The position numbers and the translations under genes are program-made. 54,769 nucleotides of DNA from an uncultured Oceanospirillaceae bacterium (GTDB lineage Bacteria; Pseudomonadota; Gammaproteobacteria; Pseudomonadales; Balneatricaceae): NCBI GenBank assembly GCA_913057435.1, contig CAJXNY010000035.1:1-54769 (forward strand), given 5' to 3'. The notes under the pieces are model-generated. The model saw only the letters and a list, made by a program, of their open reading frames with translations, was not told where the DNA came from and made no database searches. Shown here in pieces: positions 8,978-17,201 of the stretch. How positions within the stretch are numbered: position 1 is the first letter of the stretch; the number at the start of each line of letters is the position of its first letter.

Positions 8978-9788
8978 ATCACATTTGCAGGGGATCGGCC
9001 AGCGGACTTTACTGGCGCTGATGCTGGTGTCCCCCCTGAGCCTGGCCGCTGAACTGACTGATGCCCAGACCATTGTCAGCCAGGCCAATGTTGCATCTTA
9101 TTACCGTGGCGATGACGGCCGCTCTGAAGCGCGGATGCTGATCCGTGATGCTAAGGGACGGGAGCAGGTGCGCCAGTTCACCATTTTGCGCCGGGACCGG
9201 GAAAACGGCGGCGATCAGGATTTCCTGGTGGCCTTCAGTCGGCCCGCTGATGTGCGTAATACGGTTTTTATGGTGTCCAAGCATACCCGGGCAGACGATG
9301 ACCGCTGGCTCTACCTGCCAGGGCTGGACCTGGTGAAGCGGATCTCGGCTGGTGATAAACGTACCAGCTTTGTCGGCTCGCACTATTTCTATGAGGATAT
9401 CTCCGGGCGCAATCTGAATGAAGATACTCATCAGCTGGTCGACACCACGGCTGAGTATTATGTGATTGATGCGACACCGAAAGACCTGGCCTCGGTCGAG
9501 TTTAAAAACTATCGGGTGTGGATTGATAAGCAGACGCTGCTGCCGATGACGATCGAATATAAGGACAGTGCCGATCAGCTATACCGCAAAGTCGAAGTGC
9601 TCAAAGTGGCGCAGGTATCTGGCTTTCCAACCGTGACTCAATCACGGGTCAGTGACCTGCGCAGTGGTGGCAGCACGACCATGCAGTTTCGCTTTATCAA
9701 ATATGACCTTGGCATGGAGGCGGCAGTGTTTAGCGAACGCTCCTTGCGCCAGCCGCCACGGGAGTGGCTACGCAGGCCAAAATCATGA
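8970..9788 (+). CDS. LolA-like outer-membrane lipoprotein-sorting protein
   Basis: A 272-residue periplasmic protein with a clear signal peptide (hydrophobic core ~12-25, cleavage near SLAAE). The mature part matches the LolA-like family often annotated 'outer membrane lipoprotein-sorting protein': RSEARMLIRDAKGREQVRQF, a WLYLPGLDLVKRI block, and FVGSHYFYEDI near the middle. Such proteins form half-barrels that carry a lipid tail and are regularly found beside MMPL permeases. It overlaps the permease gene by 8 nt and the barrel gene by 4 nt (ATGA), so all three are probably co-translated. Its role as the periplasmic shuttle for the transporter's cargo is inferred from context. Confidence 0.85.
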   Translation: MFKSHLQGIGQRTLLALMLVSPLSLAAELTDAQTIVSQANVASYYRGDDGRSEARMLIRDAKGREQVRQFTILRRDRENGGDQDFLVAFSRPADVRNTVFMVSKHTRADDDRWLYLPGLDLVKRISAGDKRTSFVGSHYFYEDISGRNLNEDTHQLVDTTAEYYVIDATPKDLASVEFKNYRVWIDKQTLLPMTIEYKDSADQLYRKVEVLKVAQVSGFPTVTQSRVSDLRSGGSTTMQFRFIKYDLGMEAAVFSERSLRQPPREWLRRPKS

Positions 9789-11071
9789 ACTGGCAGGCTA
9801 TCACCATAGCCAGTCTGTTATCACTGCCGGGCGTGAGCCTGGCAGAGGATGACTGGGGCGATGACAGCTGGGGTGATGATCAGACCGAGGCGAGTTCTGC
9901 GCTGCAAGGCTTCTATGAGCTGGCTGCGGGCTCCCGGCTACAGACAGACCCTGCGTTGACGGAAGATCTGACCCTGGCAGAAGCCAGGGCTCGACTGGAA
10001 TATGATCGCTATTTTGGTGAAACGCGTTTTAGTGCTAAAGCGGACTTTCTCGCGGATGGTGTCGAGCATGGTCTGCACGGTGATCTGCGTGAAGCCGTGC
10101 TGTCATTTCAGGCAACAGAGCAACTGGATATCCGGCTGGGGCAGCAGGTACTGACCTGGGGCACCGGGGATCTGCTGTTTCTTAATGACCTGTTTGCCAA
10201 AGACTGGGTGTCGTTTTTTTCTGGCCGTGAAGACAGTTATCTCAAAGCGCCCTCCGCTTCACTTAAGGCCAGTTACTATGGCTGGGACAGGGCGGATCTG
10301 GATCTGGTATGGACGCCGAAGTTTACCCATGACCGCTTTATCGATGGCGAACGGTTCTCGTTTTTCTCGCCCATGGTGGGGGCTAATGTGGCTGCACCGG
10401 CGGGTCACTTTGTGCCGCGAGAGCCCGAGACTGAGTTAGGCAATGGTGAACTGGCAGCACGACTGTTCGGTAAAGACGGCAGCACGGAGTGGGCGCTGTA
10501 TGGCTATCAGGGGTTCTGGAAGCGACCAGAATCAATGAACACGCAAGGGCAGGGAGTGTTTGACCGCCTTACCGTGCTGGGAGCCAGTGTCCGGGGCAAT
10601 GTCGCCGAGGGGATTGGTCACGCTGAACTGGCCTGGTATGAGGGTAAAGACAGCAAGGGTGATAACCCACTGCAGGCCAATGATCAGTTTCGTGCGCTTG
10701 TTGGTTACGAACAGGAGCTGGTGGCGAACCTGACCATGGGGTTGCAGTATTATCTGGAGTGGACGCAGGACTACGCTGCGTTGAGCCAGGCTGATGGGGG
10801 CTCGCCTTACCGTCCCGATGAGTACCGTCAGGTGGCAACGCTGCGATTGAGCTACCGGCTACTACAGAACAACCTGACGTTGAACGGGTTCGGCTTCTGG
10901 TCGCCAACCGATGAGGATTTTTACTTGCGCCCGTCGGTGCACTATCGACTGGATGATGTCTGGTCGGTGACAGCCGGGGCGAACATCTTTGGCGGCAAAG
11001 AACGGCATACGTTTTTTGGCCAGTTTGAAGACGCCACCAATGTGTATGCACGGCTGCGCTATAGCTTCTGA
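9785..11071 (+). CDS. Predicted outer-membrane beta-barrel protein of the RND operon
   Basis: A 428-residue protein with a signal peptide (MNWQAITIASLLSLPGVSLA). A short acidic repeat follows (DDWGDDSWGDD), then alternating polar/aromatic strands. It ends in RLRYSF, a typical C-terminal beta-signal for BAM assembly. A conserved-looking stretch GQQVLTWGTGDLLFLNDLF resembles DUF1302-type or porin-like proteins found next to RND/LolA-like pairs. I use the ATG at 9785, which overlaps the previous stop as ATGA; an upstream ATG at 9764 would spoil the signal peptide. It probably provides the outer-membrane end of the transport route. Exact family assignment is uncertain. Confidence 0.75.
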   Translation: MNWQAITIASLLSLPGVSLAEDDWGDDSWGDDQTEASSALQGFYELAAGSRLQTDPALTEDLTLAEARARLEYDRYFGETRFSAKADFLADGVEHGLHGDLREAVLSFQATEQLDIRLGQQVLTWGTGDLLFLNDLFAKDWVSFFSGREDSYLKAPSASLKASYYGWDRADLDLVWTPKFTHDRFIDGERFSFFSPMVGANVAAPAGHFVPREPETELGNGELAARLFGKDGSTEWALYGYQGFWKRPESMNTQGQGVFDRLTVLGASVRGNVAEGIGHAELAWYEGKDSKGDNPLQANDQFRALVGYEQELVANLTMGLQYYLEWTQDYAALSQADGGSPYRPDEYRQVATLRLSYRLLQNNLTLNGFGFWSPTDEDFYLRPSVHYRLDDVWSVTAGANIFGGKERHTFFGQFEDATNVYARLRYSF

Positions 11072-11128
11072 GAACACCTGAAAGGACAGGATGTTTTGCA
11101 AGATAATTAGCACTGTAAAATCCATCTT

Positions 11129-11166
11129 GACCGATCCCTGCACTTGCGGCGGTCGGTATTTTTTTG
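11129..11166 (+). terminator. Terminator of the RND operon
   Basis: Five-bp arms ACCGA (11130-11134) and TCGGT (11153-11157) enclose an 18-nt G/C-rich loop that can form a smaller GCA/TGC hairpin. They are followed by TATTTTTTT. It lies 60 nt after the barrel gene. Confidence 0.6.
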
Positions 11167-11251
11167 TCGTCCTGTTTCGTGACGTAAAGGCCGCTAGCCG
11201 TCTGTTAGGGTAAAATGGATCTCCCTTTTGCAGTACACAGTGACGTCAGAC

Positions 11252-11635
11252 ATGTCAGATACCGCGCTACCCCGTCATTTAGTGGCAACACAGACCGCCA
11301 GCGAGCTGGCTGCCATCCAGGGTTACCACGCCCATATCTACTTTGATCAGGCCAGTGAACCCCAGGCCCAGGCATTGATTGATGCTGTCAGTCAGCGTTT
11401 TGATATTCGTGTCGGGCGGATGCATCGTAAGCCGGTGGGGCCGCATCCGTGCTGGAGCTGTCAGCTGTCGTTTACGGCGGAGCAGTTTGGCAATCTGATC
11501 CCCTGGCTGGTGTTACAGCGGGCCGGACTGGTGGTGTTTGTGCATCCCTTGACGGGCGATGCGCTGTTTGATCATCGGGAGGCAGCCATCTGGCTGGGCG
11601 AGGCCCAGCCGCTGGATCTGTCTGTACTGGGCTAA
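11252..11635 (+). CDS. DOPA 4,5-dioxygenase-family protein
   Basis: A 127-residue small cytoplasmic protein of the DOPA 4,5-dioxygenase family (PF08883). It shows the family's spaced histidine motifs: YHAHIYF near the N-terminus, GRMHRKPVGPHP in the middle, and VFVHPLTGDALFDHR near the end. These are thought to bind the metal. In fungi and plants the family cleaves DOPA in pigment synthesis. Bacterial members are widespread and mostly uncharacterised, so the substrate here is not known. I start at ATG 11252, as the upstream in-frame TTG at 11228 adds residues unlike the family. It is convergent with the DUF5062 gene, only 2 nt apart. Confidence 0.82.
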   Translation: MSDTALPRHLVATQTASELAAIQGYHAHIYFDQASEPQAQALIDAVSQRFDIRVGRMHRKPVGPHPCWSCQLSFTAEQFGNLIPWLVLQRAGLVVFVHPLTGDALFDHREAAIWLGEAQPLDLSVLG

Positions 11636-11637
11636 CG

Positions 11638-11904
11638 TCAGGCCCCGTTTTTCAGAGGGTGTTCGTCCGGCAGCTGGCGGCTAATCCACAGTGCCAGTTT
11701 GTGTTTCATTTTTGGCGTGTCTTCCTGGCCCTTGGCCAGCGGGGTGATCAGCTGATCATGTACCAGTAGCTTATACAGGTACTCAACTTTCTGATTGGCG
11801 GAATCTGTCTTCTCAAAATCACCGACGCCGCGGGATTTTGCGTACACCTGGCCGATGCGCAGGGCTTCTTTTACCAGTAGAGCTTCGTTTTTCAGCGTGG
11901 CCAT
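11638..11904 (-). CDS. DUF5062 family protein
   Basis: An 88-residue soluble protein of unknown function. It matches my memory of the DUF5062 family: LKNEALLVKEALRIG at the start, VEYLYKLLVHDQLITPL in the middle, and MKHKLALWISRQLP near the end. The family is found in marine gammaproteobacteria. The start at 11904 is set by a strong AAAGGAGG 4 nt upstream; an in-frame start at 11955 would add 17 residues and overlap mtgA. It lies 47 nt downstream of mtgA and may be co-transcribed with it. No function can be read from the sequence. Confidence 0.8.
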   Translation of the reverse strand: MATLKNEALLVKEALRIGQVYAKSRGVGDFEKTDSANQKVEYLYKLLVHDQLITPLAKGQEDTPKMKHKLALWISRQLPDEHPLKNGA

Positions 11905-11951
11905 GTTGCCTCCTTTCAAATCAAGCACTGTGGCGTTCAGCTTACAGGGTT

Positions 11952-12638
11952 TCAAAGTGTTTTTAGAAGCCCTGTCCCTAACTGTTTCATCTGCTGTTGA
12001 ATCCAGCGGCTGCGTTTCAGGGTATAGGCCGATGGGCGGCTGACTGAAAAACGGTATGGGTTTGGCAGCACTGCTGCCATCCGCGCTGCCTGATAGCTTG
12101 CCAGCGAGTTGGCGGAGTGGTGGAAGTTAGCCCGTGCTGCGGCTTCTACCCCATAGATCCCCGGGCCAAATTCGACAATATTCAGGTACAGCTCCAGAAT
12201 TCTGGATTTATCCAGCAATAACTCCATCCAGCCGGTCAGCCAGGCTTCCACCCCTTTGCGGATAAAGCTGCGACTGGGCCAGAGGAACAGGTTTTTGGCC
12301 GTTTGCTGGCTCAGTGTACTGGCACCGCGCAGTCGCTTGCCATCCTGATGCGCCTCCATCGCCTGTTGAATCGCATCCAGATCGAAGCCAGCGTGTTGGG
12401 GGAATTTCTGGTCTTCAGCGGCGATTACTGCCAGCTGCATCTGTTGCGAGATATTAGTCAGCGGCACCCATCGATGGCTTATCTGTGCAGGGTAGCTGGC
12501 CGGTGGAAACAGCTGACGATGCAGTTGCCAGCCCCAGACAGGCGGGTTTACGAAGCGCAGCAGGGCAACCGGGATGATCGTTAGCAGTAGAAAAGCCAGC
12601 AGACTGAACAGTAGCAACCGTTTAAGTTTACGTAGCAC
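11952..12638 (-). CDS. mtgA: Monofunctional peptidoglycan transglycosylase
   Basis: Polymerises lipid II into glycan strands at the outer face of the inner membrane (GT51 family). One N-terminal membrane anchor (~8-28) is followed by the GT51 domain. [12 protein letters not shown] carries the catalytic Glu. [40 protein letters not shown] and MAAVLPNP match the remaining family motifs. No transpeptidase domain is present, so it is the monofunctional type. The start is GTG at 12638, placed 8 nt after AAGGAG; the GTG at 12647 is only 1 nt from that site. It is 52 nt downstream of the GreAB-like gene and in the same direction. Confidence 0.94.
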   Translation of the reverse strand: MLRKLKRLLLFSLLAFLLLTIIPVALLRFVNPPVWGWQLHRQLFPPASYPAQISHRWVPLTNISQQMQLAVIAAEDQKFPQHAGFDLDAIQQAMEAHQDGKRLRGASTLSQQTAKNLFLWPSRSFIRKGVEAWLTGWMELLLDKSRILELYLNIVEFGPGIYGVEAAARANFHHSANSLASYQAARMAAVLPNPYRFSVSRPSAYTLKRSRWIQQQMKQLGTGLLKTL

Positions 12639-12690
12639 GCAGCACACTCCTTGGCGGGCGATACGAAGGGGGTGGAGATAATCGCATGGC

Positions 12691-13173
12691 TCAGCTCAGT
12701 TCAGTAATTTCATAGCGGTGATTGTGGCCTGCATCGGGCAGCGTAATCTCATCCCCCAGGTAGCGTGCGGCCAGCTGCTGGCCAACCGGGGTCTGGGGGG
12801 TAATCAGTATCACCTGTTGCCCTTGCCATAATAGCTGCAGGCCGCCGTGAAGTGGTCCCAGTAAAAAGTGTCGTTGCTGGCCCTGCTGGCTGGTGACCTG
12901 TACCAGCGCTCCCAGGCCGATGGCATCGTCTGCCTGAAAGTCGATCAATTGCCATTGCTGATAGTGGGCCAGCACCTGTTGCAGTGCTTCCACCCGCATT
13001 GACTGGCCGTGTGCCAGATACGCATTTTCCAGTCCCAGAGTGTCATATTTATTTTCTGCCGTACTCTCGCTATGGGTGGCATTCTGGTGCGCTTCATTGG
13101 CCGCGAACAGGGCGTTATCCAGCACCTGTTGCAGTTGTTCGGTGATCTGATCAAGCAGCGGTTGTTTACTCAT
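12691..13173 (-). CDS. GreA/GreB-family transcription factor-like protein
   Basis: A 160-residue protein with the two-part Gre layout. The helical N-terminal half (~1-75) probably forms a coiled coil. The C-terminal FKBP-like domain (~80-160) contains the diagnostic [16 protein letters not shown]. GreA and GreB enter the RNA polymerase secondary channel and stimulate cleavage of backtracked RNA through two acidic residues at the coiled-coil tip. Here the tip region ([16 protein letters not shown]) is acidic but does not match the canonical tip clearly. It could be a polymerase-binding factor with a different activity. It may head a transcript with mtgA and the DUF5062 gene. Confidence 0.72.
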   Translation of the reverse strand: MSKQPLLDQITEQLQQVLDNALFAANEAHQNATHSESTAENKYDTLGLENAYLAHGQSMRVEALQQVLAHYQQWQLIDFQADDAIGLGALVQVTSQQGQQRHFLLGPLHGGLQLLWQGQQVILITPQTPVGQQLAARYLGDEITLPDAGHNHRYEITELS

Positions 13174-13289
13174 AAGCGCTGTGTTGTGGCCGTTCTGTCA
13201 ATGTGGGGTCATTAATATACCGCGTTGAGGGGGGCGGGGGAATTTGCCGGGTCTGATCACTGTTTTATGGCAACTTGATGATTAATTGT

Positions 13290-13329
13290 GCTTTATCAAT
13301 GAGGCTTCATTAATAAAGCCGGGTACAAT
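13290..13329 (+). promoter_or_regulatory. Inverted repeat and -10-like element before the first binding-protein gene
   Basis: Arms of 13 nt (13290-13302 and 13307-13319, one mismatch; GCTTTAT...ATAAAGC outermost) are followed at once by TACAAT (13324-13329). The repeat covers the place of the -35 element, so it looks like an operator or activator site. The remainder of the 256-nt gap (13174-13429) shows nothing else clear. Confidence 0.4.
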
Positions 13330-13429
13330 AGCGGCACTTAAATTTTCAGAGCTGAACAGCCACAAGCCGGTTCAGCAGGGAATGTCCTACAGGGCACCCT
13401 TTTCTTATTTTATTCAGGAGCTTATCCGC

Positions 13430-14536
13430 ATGCTGAAGAAGCGCTTTGCCGTGTTGGCGGTATCTATGGTTGTCAGCCTGGCTGGCCACGCTGGTGACAC
13501 ACTCAAAATTGGTATCGCAGGTCCGTTCAGTGGCCCGGTGTCACCTTACGGTCAGATGCAATTACAGGGTGCCTATGCTGCGATTGAGTCTATTAATCGG
13601 CAGGGTGGCATACAGGGCATGACCCTGGAAGCGGTGGAATATGATGACGGCTGTGAGCCGAAGCAGGCTGTGTCTGTTGCCAACCGCGTAGTGAACGACG
13701 GAGTACGGTATCTGGTGGGTCACCTGTGTTCCAGCTCGACACAGCCAGCAACGGATATCTACAAAGATGAAAACGTGCTGGTGATCACCGGCTCGACCAA
13801 CCCAGGCATTACCAGCCGCGGTTATCCGCTGATTTTCCGTACCATCGGGCTTGACTCTGAACAGGGTGAAACCGCTGCACGATACATTGTTGAGCAGGTT
13901 AAACCGCAACGCGTTGCAATTATTCATGATAAACAGCAATACGGTAAGGGTATTGCGATGATTGTGAAGCAGCAGCTGCAGGCGGCTGGCACTGATATTG
14001 TCACTGTGGATGGCATTAGCAGTGGCGAGAAAGACTTTTCGGCCTTGATCAGCAAGCTTAAACGTGAGCGTGTTGATTTTGTTTACTACGGTGGTTATCA
14101 CCCGGAACTGGCGTTACTGATGCGTCAGGGTAAGGCGCTGGAGTTTAGCCCGACATACATGGGGCCAGAGGGGCTGGGTAATAAAGATATTGCCTTCCTT
14201 GCCGGTGACGCAGTGGAGGGATTACTGGTGACATTGCCTACCCGCTATGATCTGTTACCACGTAATCAGGCGGTGGTTGATCAGCTAAAAGCCAAAGGCG
14301 TTGACCCCAGTGGTCCTTTTATCTGGACCAGTTATGCTGCCGTTGAAGCGTTGGCCAGTGTCATTAAGCAGGTAGGGGCTGACGACCCTGCTCGAGTTGC
14401 TCAGGCGATGCGTGATGCCACGATCGACACGGCTATCGGCCCGCTGAGCTGGGATACGCATGGCGATCTGAACGGCTTTCCGTTTGGCGTGTATCGCTGG
14501 CATCAGGATGGTACAGGTACGCCCGTCGCACACTGA
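13430..14536 (+). CDS. Branched-chain amino acid-type ABC substrate-binding protein (copy 1)
   Basis: A 368-residue periplasmic binding protein of the LivJ/LivK family. The signal peptide covers ~1-23 (cleavage near GHAGD). The mature start DTLKIGIAGPFSGPVSPYG is typical, followed by the type I two-lobe fold with C65 and C90 (DDGCEPKQ, HLCSSSTQP) probably forming the family's disulfide. ATG at 13430 with an AGGAG-like site fits; the longer frame upstream lacks a signal peptide. The next gene is a close paralogue, but no LivHMGF permease or ATPase genes lie nearby, so it must work with a transporter encoded elsewhere. Ligand is probably Leu/Ile/Val or a related amino acid, by family. Confidence 0.9.
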   Translation: MLKKRFAVLAVSMVVSLAGHAGDTLKIGIAGPFSGPVSPYGQMQLQGAYAAIESINRQGGIQGMTLEAVEYDDGCEPKQAVSVANRVVNDGVRYLVGHLCSSSTQPATDIYKDENVLVITGSTNPGITSRGYPLIFRTIGLDSEQGETAARYIVEQVKPQRVAIIHDKQQYGKGIAMIVKQQLQAAGTDIVTVDGISSGEKDFSALISKLKRERVDFVYYGGYHPELALLMRQGKALEFSPTYMGPEGLGNKDIAFLAGDAVEGLLVTLPTRYDLLPRNQAVVDQLKAKGVDPSGPFIWTSYAAVEALASVIKQVGADDPARVAQAMRDATIDTAIGPLSWDTHGDLNGFPFGVYRWHQDGTGTPVAH

Positions 14537-14802
14537 AGTTTACGGTATTGAGTATCGCCTGCTCGGCAGGGCTATAAGCCAGCGGATCAGGCGTTATTCT
14601 GAATAAATTACGAACCTTCTTTCCCGTTCCGGTATTTATCCCAGTCTCCTTCTGGTTATTAATGCCCTGCGTCATTACTGTTCAAAAACCTGCTAAAAAC
14701 ATTTTCGTCGTTCCCATGGCTGTGGTAGTTTTTTTGCTGGGCGGGTGTTGGCCCTGATCGGTCACACTGAATCCCGTATAACAAAAACAACAGGAATCAC
14801 CC

Positions 14803-15909
14803 ATGACGTTCACAAAAAAAACATTTGCAACGCTTGCGCTCTCGATGGCTGTCAGCATGGCTTCCCACGCCGCTGATACTCTTAAAATTGGTATTGCTGG
14901 CCCAATGACCGGAACCGTATCCCAGTATGGTGATATGCAGTTTCAGGGTGCGCACGCGGCGATTGATCTGATCAATAAAGCAGGCGGTGTTAATGGCAAG
15001 ATGATTGAAGCGATCGAGTATGACGATGTCTGTGACCCAAAACAGGCGGTCGCAGTGGCGAACAAAGTTGTTAATGATGGCGTGAAATATGTCGTCGGCC
15101 ATCTTTGTTCCAGCTCCACTCAACCGGCGACTGATATCTATGAAGAAGAGGGCGTACTGGCGGTAACCTGCTCGACTAACCCCTCTATTACCGCCCGTGG
15201 CTATGAAATGATCTTCCGTACCATCGGCCTGGACTCTGATCAGGGACCAACGGCGGCACGTTATGTGATTGATAATATCAAGCCGAAGCGGGTTGCGATC
15301 ATTCATGATAAACAGCAGTACGGCGAAGGCATTGCGATGTCGGTGCGCGAAACCCTGTCCGCAGCAGGTATTGAAGCGATTGTGACCGAAGGGGTGACGG
15401 CCGGTGATAAAGACTTCTCCTCTCTGATTACCAAGCTGAAACGCGAAAACATTGATTTTGTTTATTACGGTGGCTATCACCCTGAACTGGGACTGATTAT
15501 GCGCCAGTCCCATGCGACCGGCTTTAAGCCAACGTTTATGGGGCCTGAGGCTGTGGGTAATAAAGAGGTGTCATCGATTGGCGGTGACGCTTCAGAAGGA
15601 CTACTGGTGACTCTGCCTGCTCGCTATGACCTGCTACCCAAAAACAAAGCGGTGGTTGAACTGATGAGATCCAGAAAGCAGGATCCGACCGGACCCTTTG
15701 TCTGGACCAGTGTTGCTGCAGTACAGGCGATGGTGAACGTGATGAAACAGGTTGGTACTGACGATGCCGTAGCCATCGCTGATGGTTTGCGTGGTAAAAC
15801 CCTGGATACTGCGATGGGACCGCTGACCTGGGACCAGAAAGGTGACCTGGTTGGTTTTGAGTTTGGCATTTATCAGTGGCATGCCGACGGGACGGGCACA
15901 CCGCTGTAA
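14803..15909 (+). CDS. Branched-chain amino acid-type ABC substrate-binding protein (copy 2)
   Basis: A 368-residue paralogue of the upstream protein, the same length and colinear throughout. Shared blocks include VGHLCSSSTQPATDIY, AIIHDKQQYG and VDFVYYGGYHPEL (IDFVYYGGYHPEL here). The signal peptide ends near SHAAD. Differences lie in the pocket-facing regions, for example ITGSTNPG in copy 1 against VTCSTNPS here. This adds a third cysteine and hints at a different ligand preference. RBS AGGA lies 8 nt upstream of ATG. The 266-nt gap between the copies has no clear terminator or promoter. A strong terminator follows. Tandem duplication is visible; the ligands are not. Confidence 0.9.
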   Translation: MTFTKKTFATLALSMAVSMASHAADTLKIGIAGPMTGTVSQYGDMQFQGAHAAIDLINKAGGVNGKMIEAIEYDDVCDPKQAVAVANKVVNDGVKYVVGHLCSSSTQPATDIYEEEGVLAVTCSTNPSITARGYEMIFRTIGLDSDQGPTAARYVIDNIKPKRVAIIHDKQQYGEGIAMSVRETLSAAGIEAIVTEGVTAGDKDFSSLITKLKRENIDFVYYGGYHPELGLIMRQSHATGFKPTFMGPEAVGNKEVSSIGGDASEGLLVTLPARYDLLPKNKAVVELMRSRKQDPTGPFVWTSVAAVQAMVNVMKQVGTDDAVAIADGLRGKTLDTAMGPLTWDQKGDLVGFEFGIYQWHADGTGTPL

Positions 15910-15946
15910 GCTGTTTATCGACAGTGGCCCTGTAAAGGACTGAGAG

Positions 15947-15971
15947 ATGGCTGCTTCGGCAGCCATTTTTA
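15947..15971 (+). terminator. Terminator after the tandem binding-protein genes
   Basis: A perfect 8-bp stem (ATGGCTGC / GCAGCCAT) capped by a stable TTCG tetraloop and followed by TTTTTAA. It lies 38 nt after the second copy. Confidence 0.92.
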
Positions 15972-16071
15972 ATTCTGTCTCCCGGGTTTCTGCTACACTC
16001 GCAGCGATTGGCAGGTCGGCCGTTCGCGGGCCTGTTATCACAGCCGCCTGCATAGTCCAGATAGAGTCCCG

Positions 16072-17109
16072 ATGTCCAGAAAACCTGCGTCCCAACCTGC
16101 TGAAAAAGCCACACGTAAACCGGGTTTACACCCACGAAACCCACACCGTGCCCGTTATGACTTCGACCAGCTGGTGGCGGCGGAACCTGCCCTGAAGTCT
16201 TTTTTACGTCCAGCCCCCAGTGGTGAACTGAGTCTTGATTTCGCCGACCCTGCGGCGGTGAAAACACTCAATCGTGCGTTGCTGGCTTGCTTTTATCGTA
16301 TCCAGTTCTGGGATATTCCGCCTGATTTTCTTTGTCCTCCTATTCCAGGCCGGGCGGATTACCTGCATTACATGGCGGACCTGCTGGCCGATGCTAATGG
16401 CGGTACGATTCCACAGGGGAAAAAAGTACAGGCGCTGGATATTGGTACCGGCGCAAATCTGGTGTATCCGATTGTGGGTAGCCAGAGTTATGGCTGGCGC
16501 TTTGTCGGAGCGGATATTAACCCGACGGCAGTGGCTACGGCACAGCTGATTGTTGAGGCGAATGCGGCCCTTAAGGGTCTGGTGCAGGTGCGTCATCAGC
16601 CGTTAGCCGAGCAGATATTTACCGGTATGGTACAGCCTGGTGAGTCGTTCGATTTCAGCCTGTGTAATCCACCGTTTCATGCCAGTGAGGCTGAGGCGAC
16701 CCAGGGTAGCCAGCGCAAAGTGCGGAATCTGGCAACTAACCGTGAACAACGTAACCCTGACAGTAAAGGACCACGCGGTGGGCGTCGTGGTAAGGCACCT
16801 CAGGGGTCTGCTGAACAGCTGAACTTCGGTGGCCAGCATGCTGAGCTCTGGTGCCCGGGGGGAGAAGCTGCATTTGTCAGCCGGATGATCGAACAGAGTA
16901 AAACGGTCGCTGATCAGCTGTGCTGGTTCAGCAGCCTGATCTCCAGCAAGCGCAACCTGCCCGTGCTGGAGAAAGCCCTCAGGCGAGCCGGTGCGACTCA
17001 GGTTGAGATCGTGCCGATGAGTCAGGGCCAGAAGCAGAGTCGCATTCTGGCCTGGAGTTTTCTCAGCCAGCCCCAGCGACAGGTATGGGCGAAAGAGCGC
17101 TGGAGCTGA
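16072..17109 (+). CDS. rlmF: 23S rRNA (adenine(1618)-N6)-methyltransferase
   Basis: Methylates N6 of A1618 in 23S rRNA using SAM. The basic N-terminus (KPGLHPRNPHRARYDF) is characteristic of RlmF. The SAM-binding motif LDIGTGANLVYP lies at ~123-134, and the N6-adenine catalytic motif NPPFHAS at ~199-205. A family-typical insert rich in Arg/Gly follows (~225-255). At 345 residues it is somewhat longer than E. coli RlmF (308), mostly because of that insert. It stands alone between the binding-protein genes and copA. Confidence 0.94.
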   Translation: MSRKPASQPAEKATRKPGLHPRNPHRARYDFDQLVAAEPALKSFLRPAPSGELSLDFADPAAVKTLNRALLACFYRIQFWDIPPDFLCPPIPGRADYLHYMADLLADANGGTIPQGKKVQALDIGTGANLVYPIVGSQSYGWRFVGADINPTAVATAQLIVEANAALKGLVQVRHQPLAEQIFTGMVQPGESFDFSLCNPPFHASEAEATQGSQRKVRNLATNREQRNPDSKGPRGGRRGKAPQGSAEQLNFGGQHAELWCPGGEAAFVSRMIEQSKTVADQLCWFSSLISSKRNLPVLEKALRRAGATQVEIVPMSQGQKQSRILAWSFLSQPQRQVWAKERWS

Positions 17110-17201
17110 ATAAAGACGCTATATCTGGCTTGACCCTGTAGTGGACTTTAGGGTTTATCATGGGCCCTGTCAGACTTATATGGAATGTTTGGAGTGCTGT
17201 T

